NCBI RefSeq assembly: GCF_048544455.1
Contig: NC_133536.1
Coordinates: forward strand, 197,039,325-197,103,324
Direction of reading: 5' to 3'
Length of the DNA stretch: 64,000 nucleotides
Source: Silene latifolia
Taxonomy: Eukaryota > Streptophyta > Magnoliopsida > Caryophyllales > Caryophyllaceae
Shown: positions 34,113-45,574 of the stretch, piece by piece
Numbering within the stretch: the stretch's first letter is position 1
Layout of the letters: each line of letters starts with the position of its first letter
Notes under the pieces: model-generated
Database searches by the model: none
The model's input: only the letters and a program-made list of their open reading frames with translations
What the model was told of the DNA's origin: nothing
Program-made: the position numbers and the translations under genes

Positions 34113-34672
34113 CAGCTAAATCAGAATCTTTCTTCAACGAAACCTCCTCCTATAACATACATACATGCAATTACTACCACATTCATATAAATCACCCAAA
34201 ACCCCCAATATCACCCAACTAGGGTTTAACCAACCTTAACAAAACATGATAAAAAATATATAAAAAGCTTACCCTCGACACAAGGATCACAACGGCGTAA
34301 GGAACAAGATGATCCGACACTCCTAGCCTTGGGGATTTGATAACAACGCGATGAAAGCAACTTACATAACTCCTCTTCTTCCCAAATAGGTTTTAGAATT
34401 GTTAAAAGAGATTAACAAAAGTGACGGTCATCTTTTAATACTAATCTCGCGTCATTAACAAAACCCGTCAAACTCAGCCCGTAAAACACACTTACTCGAT
34501 CGAGTAAGTGACTTACTCGATCGAGTGCCCCTTACTCGATCGAGTGCCCAACTTACTCGATCGAGTACCCTACAGGCAGACTACTTTTTTGCGTAAAAAA
34601 GCTACTTACTCGATAGAGTAAGCCCCACTCGATAGAGTATCCTTAGACACATAAGACCGTAGTATTACATTG

Positions 34673-35936
34673 GTTGAGTTTCTTTAAATTCCTAATTGGG
34701 TAATGTTAGGGGTTTTGGGTGTTTTGTGTAGTGTTGGTAGTAATTGTATGTATACGTTTTATAGGAGGAGGATTCGTAGAGGAGAGATTCTGATTAGCTG
34801 CTAGATTGTCTGTGGTGATTGCTATTCCAGGTAGGGTTTCCCTACTCAGTATTGGTTACATAATGTTGTTGGTGATTGTTATTGCTGTTGATTAATTATC
34901 ATATTGAAATTGGTTTTTGGTAATTGTTGATTGTGTAAGGTGATTGTTGTATATCTGTCTGTGATCTTCGGGGTGTGTCCCTGGCTGAGTGGAGTCACTT
35001 GCGGGAGTGGCTTCACGCCCTTGATTCGCCTTTTGTGGAACTCGCCACAGAAGGGATGTGCACATTAAAGAACATGGGTTTATTGCTCGGATGAGATGAG
35101 CGGGGCTTAGGTGGGAACGACTGCGGTCCCCCACTGGAAGTGAGGAGTACTTTGTTGCGATGGGTACTCTGGCAGGATTACACACTTCAGTAAGTTGTCA
35201 GGTGTGGAGATGAGGTGGAGTTGTGATGATTGAGTTGTGCTGATTGAGTTGTTTGTAGTATCGTTTTATTGCAGCTGTTTGTTTTATGTAATCAGTACTG
35301 ACCTCGTTTAAATGTTTTAAAAACTGTGGTGATCCATTTGGGGATGTTGAGCAGTTATTGAGCAGGTATGATTAATGCGCATGGGATAACTGGGTTGAGT
35401 CATCACGAGCAGTTTAGAACTCTTCCGCTGTGTCGAACAATCTTCATTTTGTTTAGTTAGTTTAACATTTTGAGAACAGTTGTATTTCTTTTAGCAGTTT
35501 GGAATTTGGTTTGTAACACTTCAAACTTTCTTATTAAAGTAAGTTTCTTTATGGTCTATTTGATTATCATTGCCATGAGGGACCGAGATGGTAGCATTTT
35601 CATACCTTAACTGGTCCTGGTAAGGCACTTGGAGTATGGGGGTATTACAAAGCGGTATCAGAGCGACGATCTTGAAACCTGTAACTAATGAACCTAATGA
35701 ACCTAGGGAGTCAAAATAAAATGAACCCGGGTAGGAGTTGTTAGGAGCTAATGCAAAGACTTCGTAGACGTCCTAAAGTCGCGATCTCGCCCTATAACTT
35801 TGAACCGGTTATCCATGGAGTGTGTGTCGGGATCGTTATGTGTTTATCTGGTGTGTTGTGTATCTATATAGTAATGTGTTGTATGAATTGGTGGATGAAT
35901 GCATCTGGAGGATACGAGATGTGTGGTGCAAGATGA
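34673..35936 (+). mobile_element. plus-strand fragment of an M-family element (LTR, primer site, leader)
   Basis: LTR sequence from 34673 to 35649 (ends GGTATTACA) is followed by a near-perfect iMet primer site (GGTATCAGAGC at 35654-35664) and a leader that matches the M leader in reverse. Its left end is cut exactly where the M 5' LTR begins, so M probably inserted into it. Its right end is cut at about 35940, where LTR sequence of D begins. No coding part remains. Confidence 0.75.
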
Positions 35937-35944
35937 TGATGATA

Positions 35945-37678
35945 TGAGCATTTCCTCAACTTTTCTTAAGGGTCTTAATCGTCATTTAAGCCCTTAGTAA
36001 CCCTAATTTATATACCTAATCCTTACCTAGGTTGCACGGACACTCCTCCTAATCGGCGTACCCATGTCGAACACCCGTGTCGGACACGACACTCGTCGGA
36101 CACACGTCAAAACGTGTCGGACACTTGTAAAGCCGTGTCTAACTTTCATCTTTTATTTGGGCATGTGTCTGACACGTGTCCATGGTATTTTGAGCCGTGT
36201 CCATGGTATTTGGACACACCTCCAAATGAAATCAAGTTGAATTTAAGGTAAATAGTGAGAATTGTTATATGGTTGAATTTGGTGGGGAAATAAGTTGAAT
36301 TGGAGACAAATAATGTTCTTTAGACTAGTAATGAGATGTCGAAATAGATTGATTATAAGTTGGTTTTTGGTTTTGGAAATGAGAATGAGTTATAATTAAC
36401 GTAAGTTTTACTTTCACTTATTTAAATTTAATATTCAATACTTTTTCAAAAATAAAATCACACATATATAAGTATAAAATATATATATTTTTTAATTTAA
36501 ATGACGTGTCTCGTGTCCTAAATTTCATGGGATGTCGTGTCACGTGTCCGTGTCCGTGTCCGTTTTGGTGCAACCTAGATCCTTACTATAAATACCCCAT
36601 TGTACTAATTATATTATCATCAATCCTAAATATTATTTATGTTCTTCTTATGAAATCTTAATATCATTTTAATCTTGTAATCAACTTTTAATTAAGCATT
36701 AATAAAAATCTCATTTCCTTAATTTCTCTATTGTTCATCATTTATTTTGGGTAATTGAAGATTATTTGGGGTTTATTTGGAGGATTGACAACCTTCCAAT
36801 CATTCATCAAGTACTTCTATTATTCTTTGCTTATTATTTTGGAATCATCATTAGGTATAATTCCCTTAATCCCTTTTTAATTATTGTTAATCTTCTTCAT
36901 TTATTCATCATGTTTTGTCTTGCTAGTATGATTGACAACCTTGTTAGCATGTTAAACTTGATAATGAGTGAGTAGTTTCCTTAACTAGGGTTAATGGGGA
37001 ATTAGGGGAAACCAACATGGGGATTGATGCATGCTTAATCTAATATGCTTTCATAATTAATTTGCTTTCTTGTTGAGATTTCAACTTATGCACATGTTAT
37101 GTTTGATGAAATGCGAGCCTATAAATCCTTGCATTTTTTACCCATCACTTATCTTTTTAATGAGACTTGTAAGACATAAACCAACTCGAGTCTCATTAGA
37201 CCATGCATATAGTTGGATAGGGAGGATTAAGTCGACTTGTAGGTGTTGTACAATCTAATCGATTCGGCTCCAGGACCCAAACCTTCCTAGGGATTGTAAG
37301 ATATACACTAACTCGATCCCATCAGAACAATAATTGCTTGCATCTAATTGAGAACATGTTTGTATGATCAAATCCCATGAATCCCCTATGAACCCATGAC
37401 ACCCTAGTGCTTTTAATCATTTGCTTACATCTCTCATTTTATTCATCTTGATTGTTTATTTACATTGTTATTTAGTTTAGTGATCTTCTTATCTCAACCC
37501 AAATTGTGACACTCTTAGACACCACTACTTGCAATCGAAAATCCTACATCAATACCCGTCTCTTGGGATCCAACCTTTACTTACCTCTTTACTAATAGTA
37601 GAGTAGTTTGTGAAGTTATAAATATTGTTTTGGTCTAGGTGCTCCTAACGACACGTAACCGAAAAATAGTTCCGACCA
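35945..37678 (+). repeat. truncated 5' LTR of D with MITE insertion
   Basis: It matches 3478-4647 of A, with the U3 repeat array missing. The hAT-like MITE lies within it. TATAAATA at 36587-36594 equals the TATA box of A. Confidence 0.8.
36027..36578 (+). mobile_element. hAT-like MITE, 552 bp
   Basis: The ends are perfect 11-bp inverted repeats, CTAGGTTGCAC and GTGCAACCTAG. A perfect 8-bp target duplication ATCCTTAC (36019-36026 and 36579-36586) flanks it, the length made by hAT transposases. The subterminal parts are full of GTGTCGGACACG and GTGTCC motifs. There is no coding capacity. It lies in the LTR of D directly before the TATA box. The site without the insertion is preserved in element A near 3540. 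Confidence 0.88.
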
Positions 37679-37682
37679 AAAA

Positions 37683-37700
37683 TGGCGCCGTTGTCGGGGA
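37683..37700 (+). other. tRNA-Asp-type primer binding site of D
   Basis: TGGCGCCGTTGTCGGGGA, four bases after the LTR end, differs from the site in C at one base. Confidence 0.85.
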
Positions 37701-37816
37701 CGGTGTTAACTTTATTTGATTTTTTTGATTGTTATTAGTTGTGTCTTTCTTTGCCTTGGGGAAGTAAAACTCCTCAAGGTTTATTCTAATTGTTTTCAAG
37801 TTGTTTGATATTTTGC

Positions 37817-40800
37817 AAGATGGATATTATAGATTGTTTTGTTGAGGACCACTTGAGTATACCTTTCTTCAAAGACCCCATGCAAGCATTAGAAGCCTTA
37901 GAAGCAAGTGAGGCCAAAAATATGCATTGGGAGTTGGAGGTAGATCTTCTTGAGGCCGCTCTAGCCAACAAAGAACTTACTCATGCGCAATCCAAATTAG
38001 TACATAACATTCTTGTGGAAGCATATCAACCCATGGAACAAGAGCAAGCAATCGTAGAGGACATCATACAAACCGAAAAGCAAGAAGAATTTGTCATGGA
38101 ATTTGAGTATGATGAGATTAGTGAGTTTGAATAACAAGTTGAATATGCCATGAAAATGGAATGTCTAATGGAAATGGAGCAAGTTCTTAATGAACCTTCA
38201 ATGGAGGAAAGTGAGGTACAAGTTCCAACTCTAAAACCCCTTCCCCCAAATTTGAAATATGCTTATCTTGATAAATCTAAGACCAAACCCGTAATTGTTA
38301 ATGACAAACTTGATGAGAACCAATTGTGAAAATTGCTTGATGTGTTGAAACAACATGAAAAGGCTATAGGTTATAGTCTAGATGACCTTAAGGGTCTAAG
38401 TCCCAATTTTTGCATGCATAGAATTCATCTAGAAGAGGACCATAGACCTACCATCCAATCTCAAAGGAGATTAAACCCCCACATGCAAGAAGTTGTTAAA
38501 GGAGAGGTTATAAAATTACTTGATGCGAGAATCATATATCCCATATCGGACTCTTTGTGGGTTAGCCCCGTTCAAGTGGTACCTAAGAAAGGAGGTACCA
38601 CGGTGGTGAAAAATGAAAAGAATGAGCTAATACCCACAAGGAAGATCACCGGTTGGCGTATGTGTATTGACTATCGAAAATTGAATTCCGCAACAAGAAA
38701 GGATCATTTCCCCCTACCATTCATTGACTAAATGCTTGAGAGGCTAGCCTCCAACAAGTTCTTTTGCTACCTTGACGGGTATTCGGGATTCTTTCAAATC
38801 CCCATACACCCGGATGACCAACACAAGACCACCTTCACATGTCCTTATGGTACTTTTGCATAAAGTAGAATGCCTTTTGGCTTATGTAATGCCCCCGCTA
38901 CTTTCCAAAGATGCATGATGAGTGTCTTCTTCGACTACCTAGAGACCATAATGGAAGTTTTTATGGATGATTTTAGCGTTTATGGAAAAGACTTTGACTC
39001 ATGCTTGCATAACCTTTCTCTTGTATTGCAAAAATGTGAAGATGTTAGTCTCGTTTTGAATTGGGAAAAGTGTCACTTTATGGTCAATGAAGGAATTGTT
39101 TTCGGTCATTTAATCACGGAAAAGGGCATCGAGGTCGATAAAGCTAAGGTTGAGGTGATAGAGAAACTCCCACCTCCCGTGAATTTTAGAGGGGTGAGAA
39201 GTTTTCTCGGTCACGCGGGTTTCTATCGCCGTTTTATAAAAGATTTCTCAAAAATCGCGAAACCCCTCACTCAACTCTTACTTAAAGATGCCCAATTTCA
39301 TTTCACTAATGAGTGTGTTGAAGCATTTAATAAAATTAAGGAAGCACTAATCTCGGCACCGATCATTCAACCACCAAATTGGGAACTACGGTTCTAGATT
39401 ATGTGTGATGCTAGTAACTACGCCGTTGGAGCGGTTCTTGGCCAACGGGTAGTAAGGGCTTTATATGCTATCTACTATATAAGCAAGACTCTTGATTCTT
39501 CCCAAGTGAACAATGATACCATCGAGAAAGAGCTCCTTGCCATTGTCTATGCATTAGACAAATTCCGTTCCTATTTGCTTGGATCCAAGGTGATTGTTTT
39601 TTCGGATCACCGTGCTCTTCGACATCTCTTGATAAAGAAAGAGGCAAAACCAAGGTTGTTAAGATGGATTTTGCTTCTTCAAGAATTCGACTTGGAAATA
39701 AGAGATAATAAAGGGGCCGAGAATGTAGTGGCGGATCATTTGTCAAGGATCCGGTTTCATGATGAAGAAGGAGAAACACCGATCAATGACTCTTTCCCCG
39801 ATGATATCTTAATGGCCATTCAAACACAACTTGAGAGGCATATCACCCCATGGTTTCCCGATTATGCCAACTATATTGTTGAAAGAGTACTCCCTCCAAA
39901 CTTAAACTACAACCAAAGGAAGAGGTTTTTGTTCGAAGTAAAGAGGTACTTTTGGGATGACCCAAATCTTTACAAGGAGTGTAGTGATGGGCTCTACCGA
40001 AGGTGCATCCCTCAATGGGAAAATCAAGGAATTTTGGAAGGATGTCACTCATCCCCATATGGTGGACACCATGGAGCAAGAAGAACCATTGCGAAAATTC
40101 TTCAATCGGGCTTCTTTTGGTCTACAATGTTCCAAGATGCTAGGGAGTTCATCCTTCATTATGATGCGTATCAAAGAACGGGGAATATCTCTTGGAGGAA
40201 TGAGATGCCACAAAAGGGCATACTAGAGGTAGAGATCTTCGACATTTGGGGGATCGACTACCAAGACCCGTTTGTGACATCCAAAGGGAACAGATACATC
40301 CTTGTGGCCGTAGACTACGTCTCAAAATGGGTGGAGGCAATTGCCACCCCAACCGATGATGCGAAAACGGTCACTAAACTCTTCAAGAAAATAATCTTCC
40401 CAAGATTCGGAGTCCCTAGAGCAATCATAAGTGATGGAGGGATGCATTTTCATGAAAAGAAGCTCACATCCCTTTTGACCAAATATGGTGTTCAACATAG
40501 AACCGGCTTGGGATACCATCCTCAAACAAGCGGTCAAGTTGAAGTTTCAAATAGAGAGATCAAGCAAATTCTTGAGAAAGTTGTCAACAAGACTCGTAAG
40601 GATTGGAGCATGAAGCTTGATGACGCTCTTTGGGCCTATAGGACCGCCTATAAGACTCCCATTGGAGCTTCCCCCTACAAACTTGTCTATGGGAAGGCAT
40701 GCCACTTGCCAATTGAGTTAGAGTACAAAGCTTTTTGGGCAATCAAAGCTCTCAACCTTGATCTCAAACTAAGTGGTCAAAAGAGGATGATACAAATTCA

Positions 40801-41137
40801 AGAGTTGGAAGAATTCCGACTACAATCTTATGAGAATGCCAAGATCTACAAAGAGAGGACAAAGTTACTTCATGACAAGAGAATCAAGCAAAAAGCCTTG
40901 CATAAGGGAGACAAAGTCCTTCTATTCAATTCCCGATACCGACTCTTTCCCGGGAAGTTAAACTCTAGATGGATGGGTCCTTATGTGATCACCGAGGTAG
41001 GGAAGTATGGAGACTTCGAGATCAAGTAGGAAGATGGAAGCAAATTCAAGGTCAATGGCCAAAGATTGAAACCATATTATGAGGAAGCATTCATTGGAGA
41101 GGTCAAGGTCACCTACCTCGGGCCTCCCCCTCCTTGA
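37817..41137 (+). pseudogene. pol region of D: spacer, RT, RNase H, integrase
   Basis: After a spacer rich in Glu (LEALEASEAKN, LEVDLLEAALANKELT) comes RT (about 38333-39400: CIDYRKLNSATRKDHFPLPF, MPFGLCNAPATFQRCM, VFMDDFSVYG). It is followed by RNase H ([33 protein letters not shown]) and integrase ([48 protein letters not shown]). The RNase H and integrase part is open over 39401-41029. The enzyme set would copy RNA to DNA and insert it. The region is broken in a few places. It is the only Athila-type pol in the window. Confidence 0.85.
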
Positions 41138-41349
41138 AGAGATCATCAAAAGGAGAGTTTGGTGGAGTCCTCTTGTAAATATACTAACCCCTTTAACTTG
41201 TATTTTTAACTTTATTGCATTTTTATCATAAACATAATTCTTGCCATGAGAGTAAGTGAGGGAGGGTCGCTAATCACTTTGATGAATGAAGGATTTAGAA
41301 TTCAAGTGCGGGGAAGCGCTTACACCGGAATAGAGGAAAAACAGGACCA

Positions 41350-41765
41350 GTCTGAGCGTCCCGTGAGGAAGCCGCTCGTCCAGGCAAACAACCCGAGCGT
41401 CCCACTAGCAAGCCGCTCGTTCTAAGAGAGCTGAGGAGCAGCTGTTTTGTTCTGACTCGAGATCCAAGCGTCCTCAGTGACCATCCGCTCGTCTGGATCT
41501 GGACGGTCGTCTCATCAAGAATACGTTCGTCCCGACAGTATCATTTTCTGGCATTCTTCCCTAGAAGAGAATACGAGCGTCCTCTATGAAATCCGCTCAT
41601 CCTACTACAGCAAGACGCTCGTCCAGACCAGCATACGCACGTCCTGGCTACTTCAGAATCTGAGATCTGTCCTGGATGACAATCCGAGCGTCCCGCATGG
41701 AATCCGCTCGTCCCCGTGGTCTGAAATTCGAGCGTCCCGGTGCAGAATCCGCTCGTCTCCCTGCG
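41350..41765 (+). repeat. internal GAGCGTCC/CCGCTCGTC array upstream of ORF-1 in D
   Basis: Motifs of the kind 'CGAGCGTCC' and 'CCGCTCGTC' alternate at 15-30 base spacing between integrase and ORF-1. The array is the counterpart of 7941-8305 in A, with different flanking bases. Confidence 0.75.
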
Positions 41766-41840
41766 TCTTATTTTCCAGATTTTCGCCAATTAAAATCTCC
41801 CCCACCACACAATTTGTGACACATCATCCTTCCTTCCACT

Positions 41841-41850
41841 TATAATATAA
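41841..41850 (+). promoter_or_regulatory. possible internal promoter of the D ORF-1 gene
   Basis: TATAATATAA followed by a C run lies about 75 bases after the repeat array and about 165 bases before the ORF-1 ATG at 42014, as in A. The function is inferred from the repeated layout. Confidence 0.35.
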
Positions 41851-42013
41851 ACCCCCCCTCTCTTATGACCCAAATCATATCTCAAGCACTCATTCACCCA
41901 ACAAAAACAAAAACCCCCAAATTCTAAGGTTTCAAAAAGATTCAAGAGAAGATCTAATTCACAAAGAGCATCCCCATATTTCCACAAGTCAATTTCCAAA
42001 TCTACATCTAAGA

Positions 42014-43303
42014 ATGGGACCAAGAGGATCTTTATTTAGGGAAAGAAGAAGACCAAGGGTAAGAGGAAGCTCATCTACTTCTCACATCAACACTCTAAGA
42101 AGAGAACATGAGGAGATAGTTGACCTCACCAAGCTCGACGATTTTTCCAGCATTGAATTTGTCAACGATGTTCAAAGGCTTGTATTCCACTGATTACTTG
42201 GTAAGAATATTCTTCCTACCAAATTTATGTGCCACAAAACCTTGAGAAAGCTTGGAATATATCACCAAATGGAAGCCCTCTTCGAGTTATTTGGTCTTTC
42301 TACTTTGTTCCATATGCATGAACGAACCTATCGGTCTCTTGTCCTTGAGTTCTTAAGTTTCTTAAAGATTACCACTTTGAACAAGACAATTTGTGTAGAG
42401 TTTAGATTGGAAAATGTAACAAGGATGATGACTCTTGTCGAGTTTGCAAATGTGCTCGGTTTAGATGTTTCGCCTACCCGAACATCAAGACCAAAGAAGT
42501 ATAGTGTAGCACCATTGTGGAAAGCCATGACCGGTCGAGACTTTTTATATATCAAGGAATGTTTGGCCTTTCACATCCAAAACCCCATCCTAAGGCTCAC
42601 TTACCGATTCTTATCCGGAACTATTCTTGCTCGCCGAGATCCGGCGATAGTGAACGAGCTCGATCTTGTTTTTATGGAATCATATCTTGAGATCCAAGGG
42701 AGAAGTGGATATAATTTCAATGCACCGCTTGTTCTCCTAGAGAATTGGGCAAAATTTCGAAACGGGGACGATGATGGTATGAAGCATATTGTAAATGGAG
42801 GACTCATCACAAGACTTGCAAAGCACTTGAATCCCAAGTTTAATGAAAACAATGAGTATACTCCACTTCCGGTAAATACAAGAATCAATGAGGAGCTAAT
42901 TCTTGTACAACATCATTGGATAACCCATGAGGGTTATGAGAAGAGGATCAAATGGATCACCAAGAGGAGAAACCCCATTTACCTACCAATGAATGGTTTG
43001 CCAAGAATTTCCCCAAGAAGAGGCCCTCTTTCTCCAATCCCATCATATCTCGTCCCCACAAACCCAAATCAAGTCAATCAAGTACCACCTCCAACACAAC
43101 AACAACATGAGCAACCAAGAAATGAAAATGAGAAGATTGTGATACTACCCTACCTTTTCCAATACCAACCCTATAACCACCCAAATCCCTTCATCCTTCC
43201 TAGGGATGATTTCGTGACGGGGATCCTTCAATATATGAACCTCCGCCAATTCGAGGCCAATGTGGATAACTACTATGCTTTATATCCACAATTTCACTCT
43301 TAG
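42014..43303 (+). pseudogene. Athila ORF-1 family gene of D
   Basis: An arginine-rich N-terminus (MGPRGSLFRERRRPRVRGSS) is followed by the family core in the main open part, 42227-43303: YRSLVLEFLSFLKITTLN, FRLENVTRMMTLVEFANVLG, GGLITRLAKHLNPKFNENNE. The end is Pro/Gln/Asn-rich and lacks the acidic tail of the copy in A. Function unknown. No signal peptide or membrane segment is evident. It is not fully open. Confidence 0.75.
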
Positions 43304-44226
43304 GTCTCAAAAATTAGTCATAACTCAATTTTTGACAATAATTCAACTTGATTTAATTTTATGCTCATATTAGACCTTAAAATCATAACATTTATGAAAT
43401 AAATCCAAATTAAATTACAATAATTTTGAATTTTGAATTTTAAATTTTTGAACATTCTGGAATATATCCATGACACTCATTATGTAAAAAATCAGGGTTA
43501 AAAATTTCGAATTTATTTCGAGAAAAATATAGTTGCAATTCATCGGTTTTATCAAATAAAACATCTAAAGTATACAAAAATTAATCCAATCAATTTTAAA
43601 ATTTTATATCTGATAATTAAGATATTAATTCAACCCAAAATAATTTTCTCATGCCATGTAATTCGTTTTAGCCATTTATGCTAAAATAGTCACTATTTAT
43701 GCCATTTTTACACTAAAAACTCATAAATCATGCAAAATGAATAAAGTTCATTTCAAATTTTACACACAGTGAGTAAAAAATGCATGTGACAACATATTAA
43801 AATTTCATGGCAACTTTCGAAGTTTAACTATATTTAACCATTTTACCTCCATTTAATCCATTTTTATCTCATAAAAATCATAAATCATGCAATATTAATC
43901 ACATTAATACGAAATTTTACATACAATATGTAAAATATGTATGTGAGGTCATATAAAAATTTCAAGATTAGAGACTTAGTTTAACTATTTTTAGCATTTT
44001 AATTCCCATTTTAGTCATAAAAATGTAATAAAATAACTAAAAATCAGTAAAATGAGCAATAAAATACCATAAATCGTAAAAATGACCTAAAAACATTTTC
44101 GGACCAGAATATACAATATGAATCAATATTTCGTGATTTTATCTAATAAATCACAAATTTTTAGTTTTAATTAAGTTACTAATAACTCGAAAAAACTATA
44201 AATCGATTATGCATGCAACATCCTAT
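43304..44226 (-). other. AT-rich stretch next to the Copia-type primer site
   Basis: No gene is seen. Segments such as 'cactaaaaactcataaatcatgc' return two or three times with changes. On the minus strand it starts right after an iMet-type primer site, so it may be the 5' leader of the Copia-type element whose LTR follows. No gag is recognisable. Confidence 0.4.
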
Positions 44227-45574
44227 GCTCTGATACCAATTTTTAGGTTTATTAACCTATTATTAGACTCTTATAATGGTGAACTAATTAACATATTAAT
44301 ATGAGTTCATTAGATCTAGTGCATGCATAACAAAATAAGTAATTAAATGAGGAAAAAAAACAATGTTACTTGCATTGTTATATGGCTCGAAATGGACACA
44401 AGTAAGGTCTCCTACCTTCACTTATTATTGAGCTATGAATAATAGGATGATCCTCCATGAATCTTCATGCATTCAAATGTAGAATGCCTCGTTTTAGTTG
44501 CACCCAAGATAAGCCCTTATCACTACTAAATAATATTTGCTAGATATTTATTTAGTAGTCTACCTTAAAAATGACTACTAATACTCATATATTACATTAA
44601 TAATATTAGTAGTATCATGGAATAATTTAGATCAAAACTTCTCAAGTTTTAGAGAAATAGAAATGAATATGAGAGGGGGATTTTTGCATGTGAGATTGAG
44701 TGGAAAAATGAGAAGAACAAGATTGTTCTCATACAGGGCATGTGCCGTCCAAAAATGCCTATTAGTAGAGCATTTTATTGTCTTGTCAAATCTCATATGC
44801 AATCATCTAATTATATGTAGGTAGTAGGCTTTAGTAAAGTATTGTCATAAGTTGTTGGAGCATCTTTCCAACAACTAAATGACAAAAACCAAAAATCAAG
44901 CATACTCGTCAATTTGGACGGTACACTTGAGAGTGTATGGGTCCATTTTTGTCTTATAATATTTGTCCCACAAATGCTTATAAGTCTTATGTTTAATTAT
45001 CTTACATAATAAATATTAATTTGATCAAACAACAAGTATGTGACAAATTAATAAACATATATTCACTCAACTTATTGAGTAATATTTTATCATTATATCA
45101 ATATATAATGGGTCCCATAATAGCTAGTTAGTTAAATTTACAATCTCTTGTAAATGTAAATAACTAATTACCTCTACCTCGAAATATTTATAAAACCTCA
45201 ACATAATTTAGTAAATTAATATATTAATACATTAATCCACTAAATCGAATCTTATTTAATCGAATTACAATAAGATACACATTTTCTTTCAAAAATATAA
45301 ATTGTTCTTATTTAAGGAATTAATTAACTTGTATCAAAATACAACTAATTAACTTTACTAATAAGGGCATCATCCTATAGGTGTGACCTTAAGGGATCAA
45401 TTGACCACCACCGTCCTACGACAGTAACGTCAAACTCTAGCAAGCTAATCGTTACCGATTAATGTTGATCAGTTGACTATTCAATTTATCAACCCTTTCG
45501 TATTCTTAATATGATATTTAATTATGATTTTAAACCATGTGATCTCACTATTGTTGAGGACACATACTCCAACA
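44227..45574 (-). mobile_element. minus-strand Copia-type LTR with primer site
   Basis: On the minus strand the LTR starts TGTTGGAGTATGTGTCC at 45574 and ends near 44240. It is followed by TTGGTATCAGAGC (44239-44227), an iMet primer site. TGTTGG starts and this primer are typical of Ty1/copia. The LTR end lacks a clear CA, so the exact border is uncertain. A fragment of the same LTR family lies inside B at 22668-23109. No coding part was identified. Confidence 0.6.

Larger units (their letters stand above)
1880..34672 (-). mobile_element. Tekay-like Ty3/gypsy element M, minus strand, split by nested insertions
   Basis: Pieces of one minus-strand element appear in consistent order from right to left: 5' LTR (34672-34118 and 25595-24787), tRNA-iMet primer site (24783-24772), gag N-terminal part (about 24220-23730), gag C-terminal part, protease and RT start (18516-16888), RT middle (14379-13974), and RNase H with the start of integrase (2862-1880). 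Between the pieces lie elements C, B, an LTR pair, A and T1. The 3' LTR and the end of integrase are beyond the left edge. Protein wording ([35 protein letters not shown]) and the iMet primer site fit Tekay/Del-type chromoviruses; the chromodomain itself is not in view. About 5.4 kb of M is present. It is broken and is the oldest layer of this nest apart from the fragment at 34673. Confidence 0.8.
24787..34672 (-). repeat. 5' LTR of M, interrupted by element C
   Basis: The LTR lies at 24787-25595 and 34118-34672, about 1.36 kb without C. Its outer end reads TGTAATAC on the minus strand. The plus-strand fragment at 34673-35936 is a diverged copy of the same LTR and confirms the order of the two halves. 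Short frames here (for example 25194-25454) are not genes. Confidence 0.85.
35945..43310 (+). mobile_element. Athila-type element D with pol and ORF-1 but no gag
   Basis: A truncated 5' LTR (35945-37678) related to the LTR of A, a primer site, a leader almost identical to that of A, the spacer before RT, RT, RNase H and integrase, a GAGCGTC repeat array and an ORF-1 gene follow in order. Gag and protease are missing: the leader passes directly into the post-protease spacer. No 3' LTR was found after ORF-1, where AT-rich DNA starts, so the right boundary is approximate. Broken in several places. Confidence 0.8.

Noticed and set aside
44227-44239. GCTCTGATACCAA taken as part of a tRNA gene
   Set aside because: It is only the complement of a tRNA-iMet 3' end, that is a primer binding site; no cloverleaf is present.
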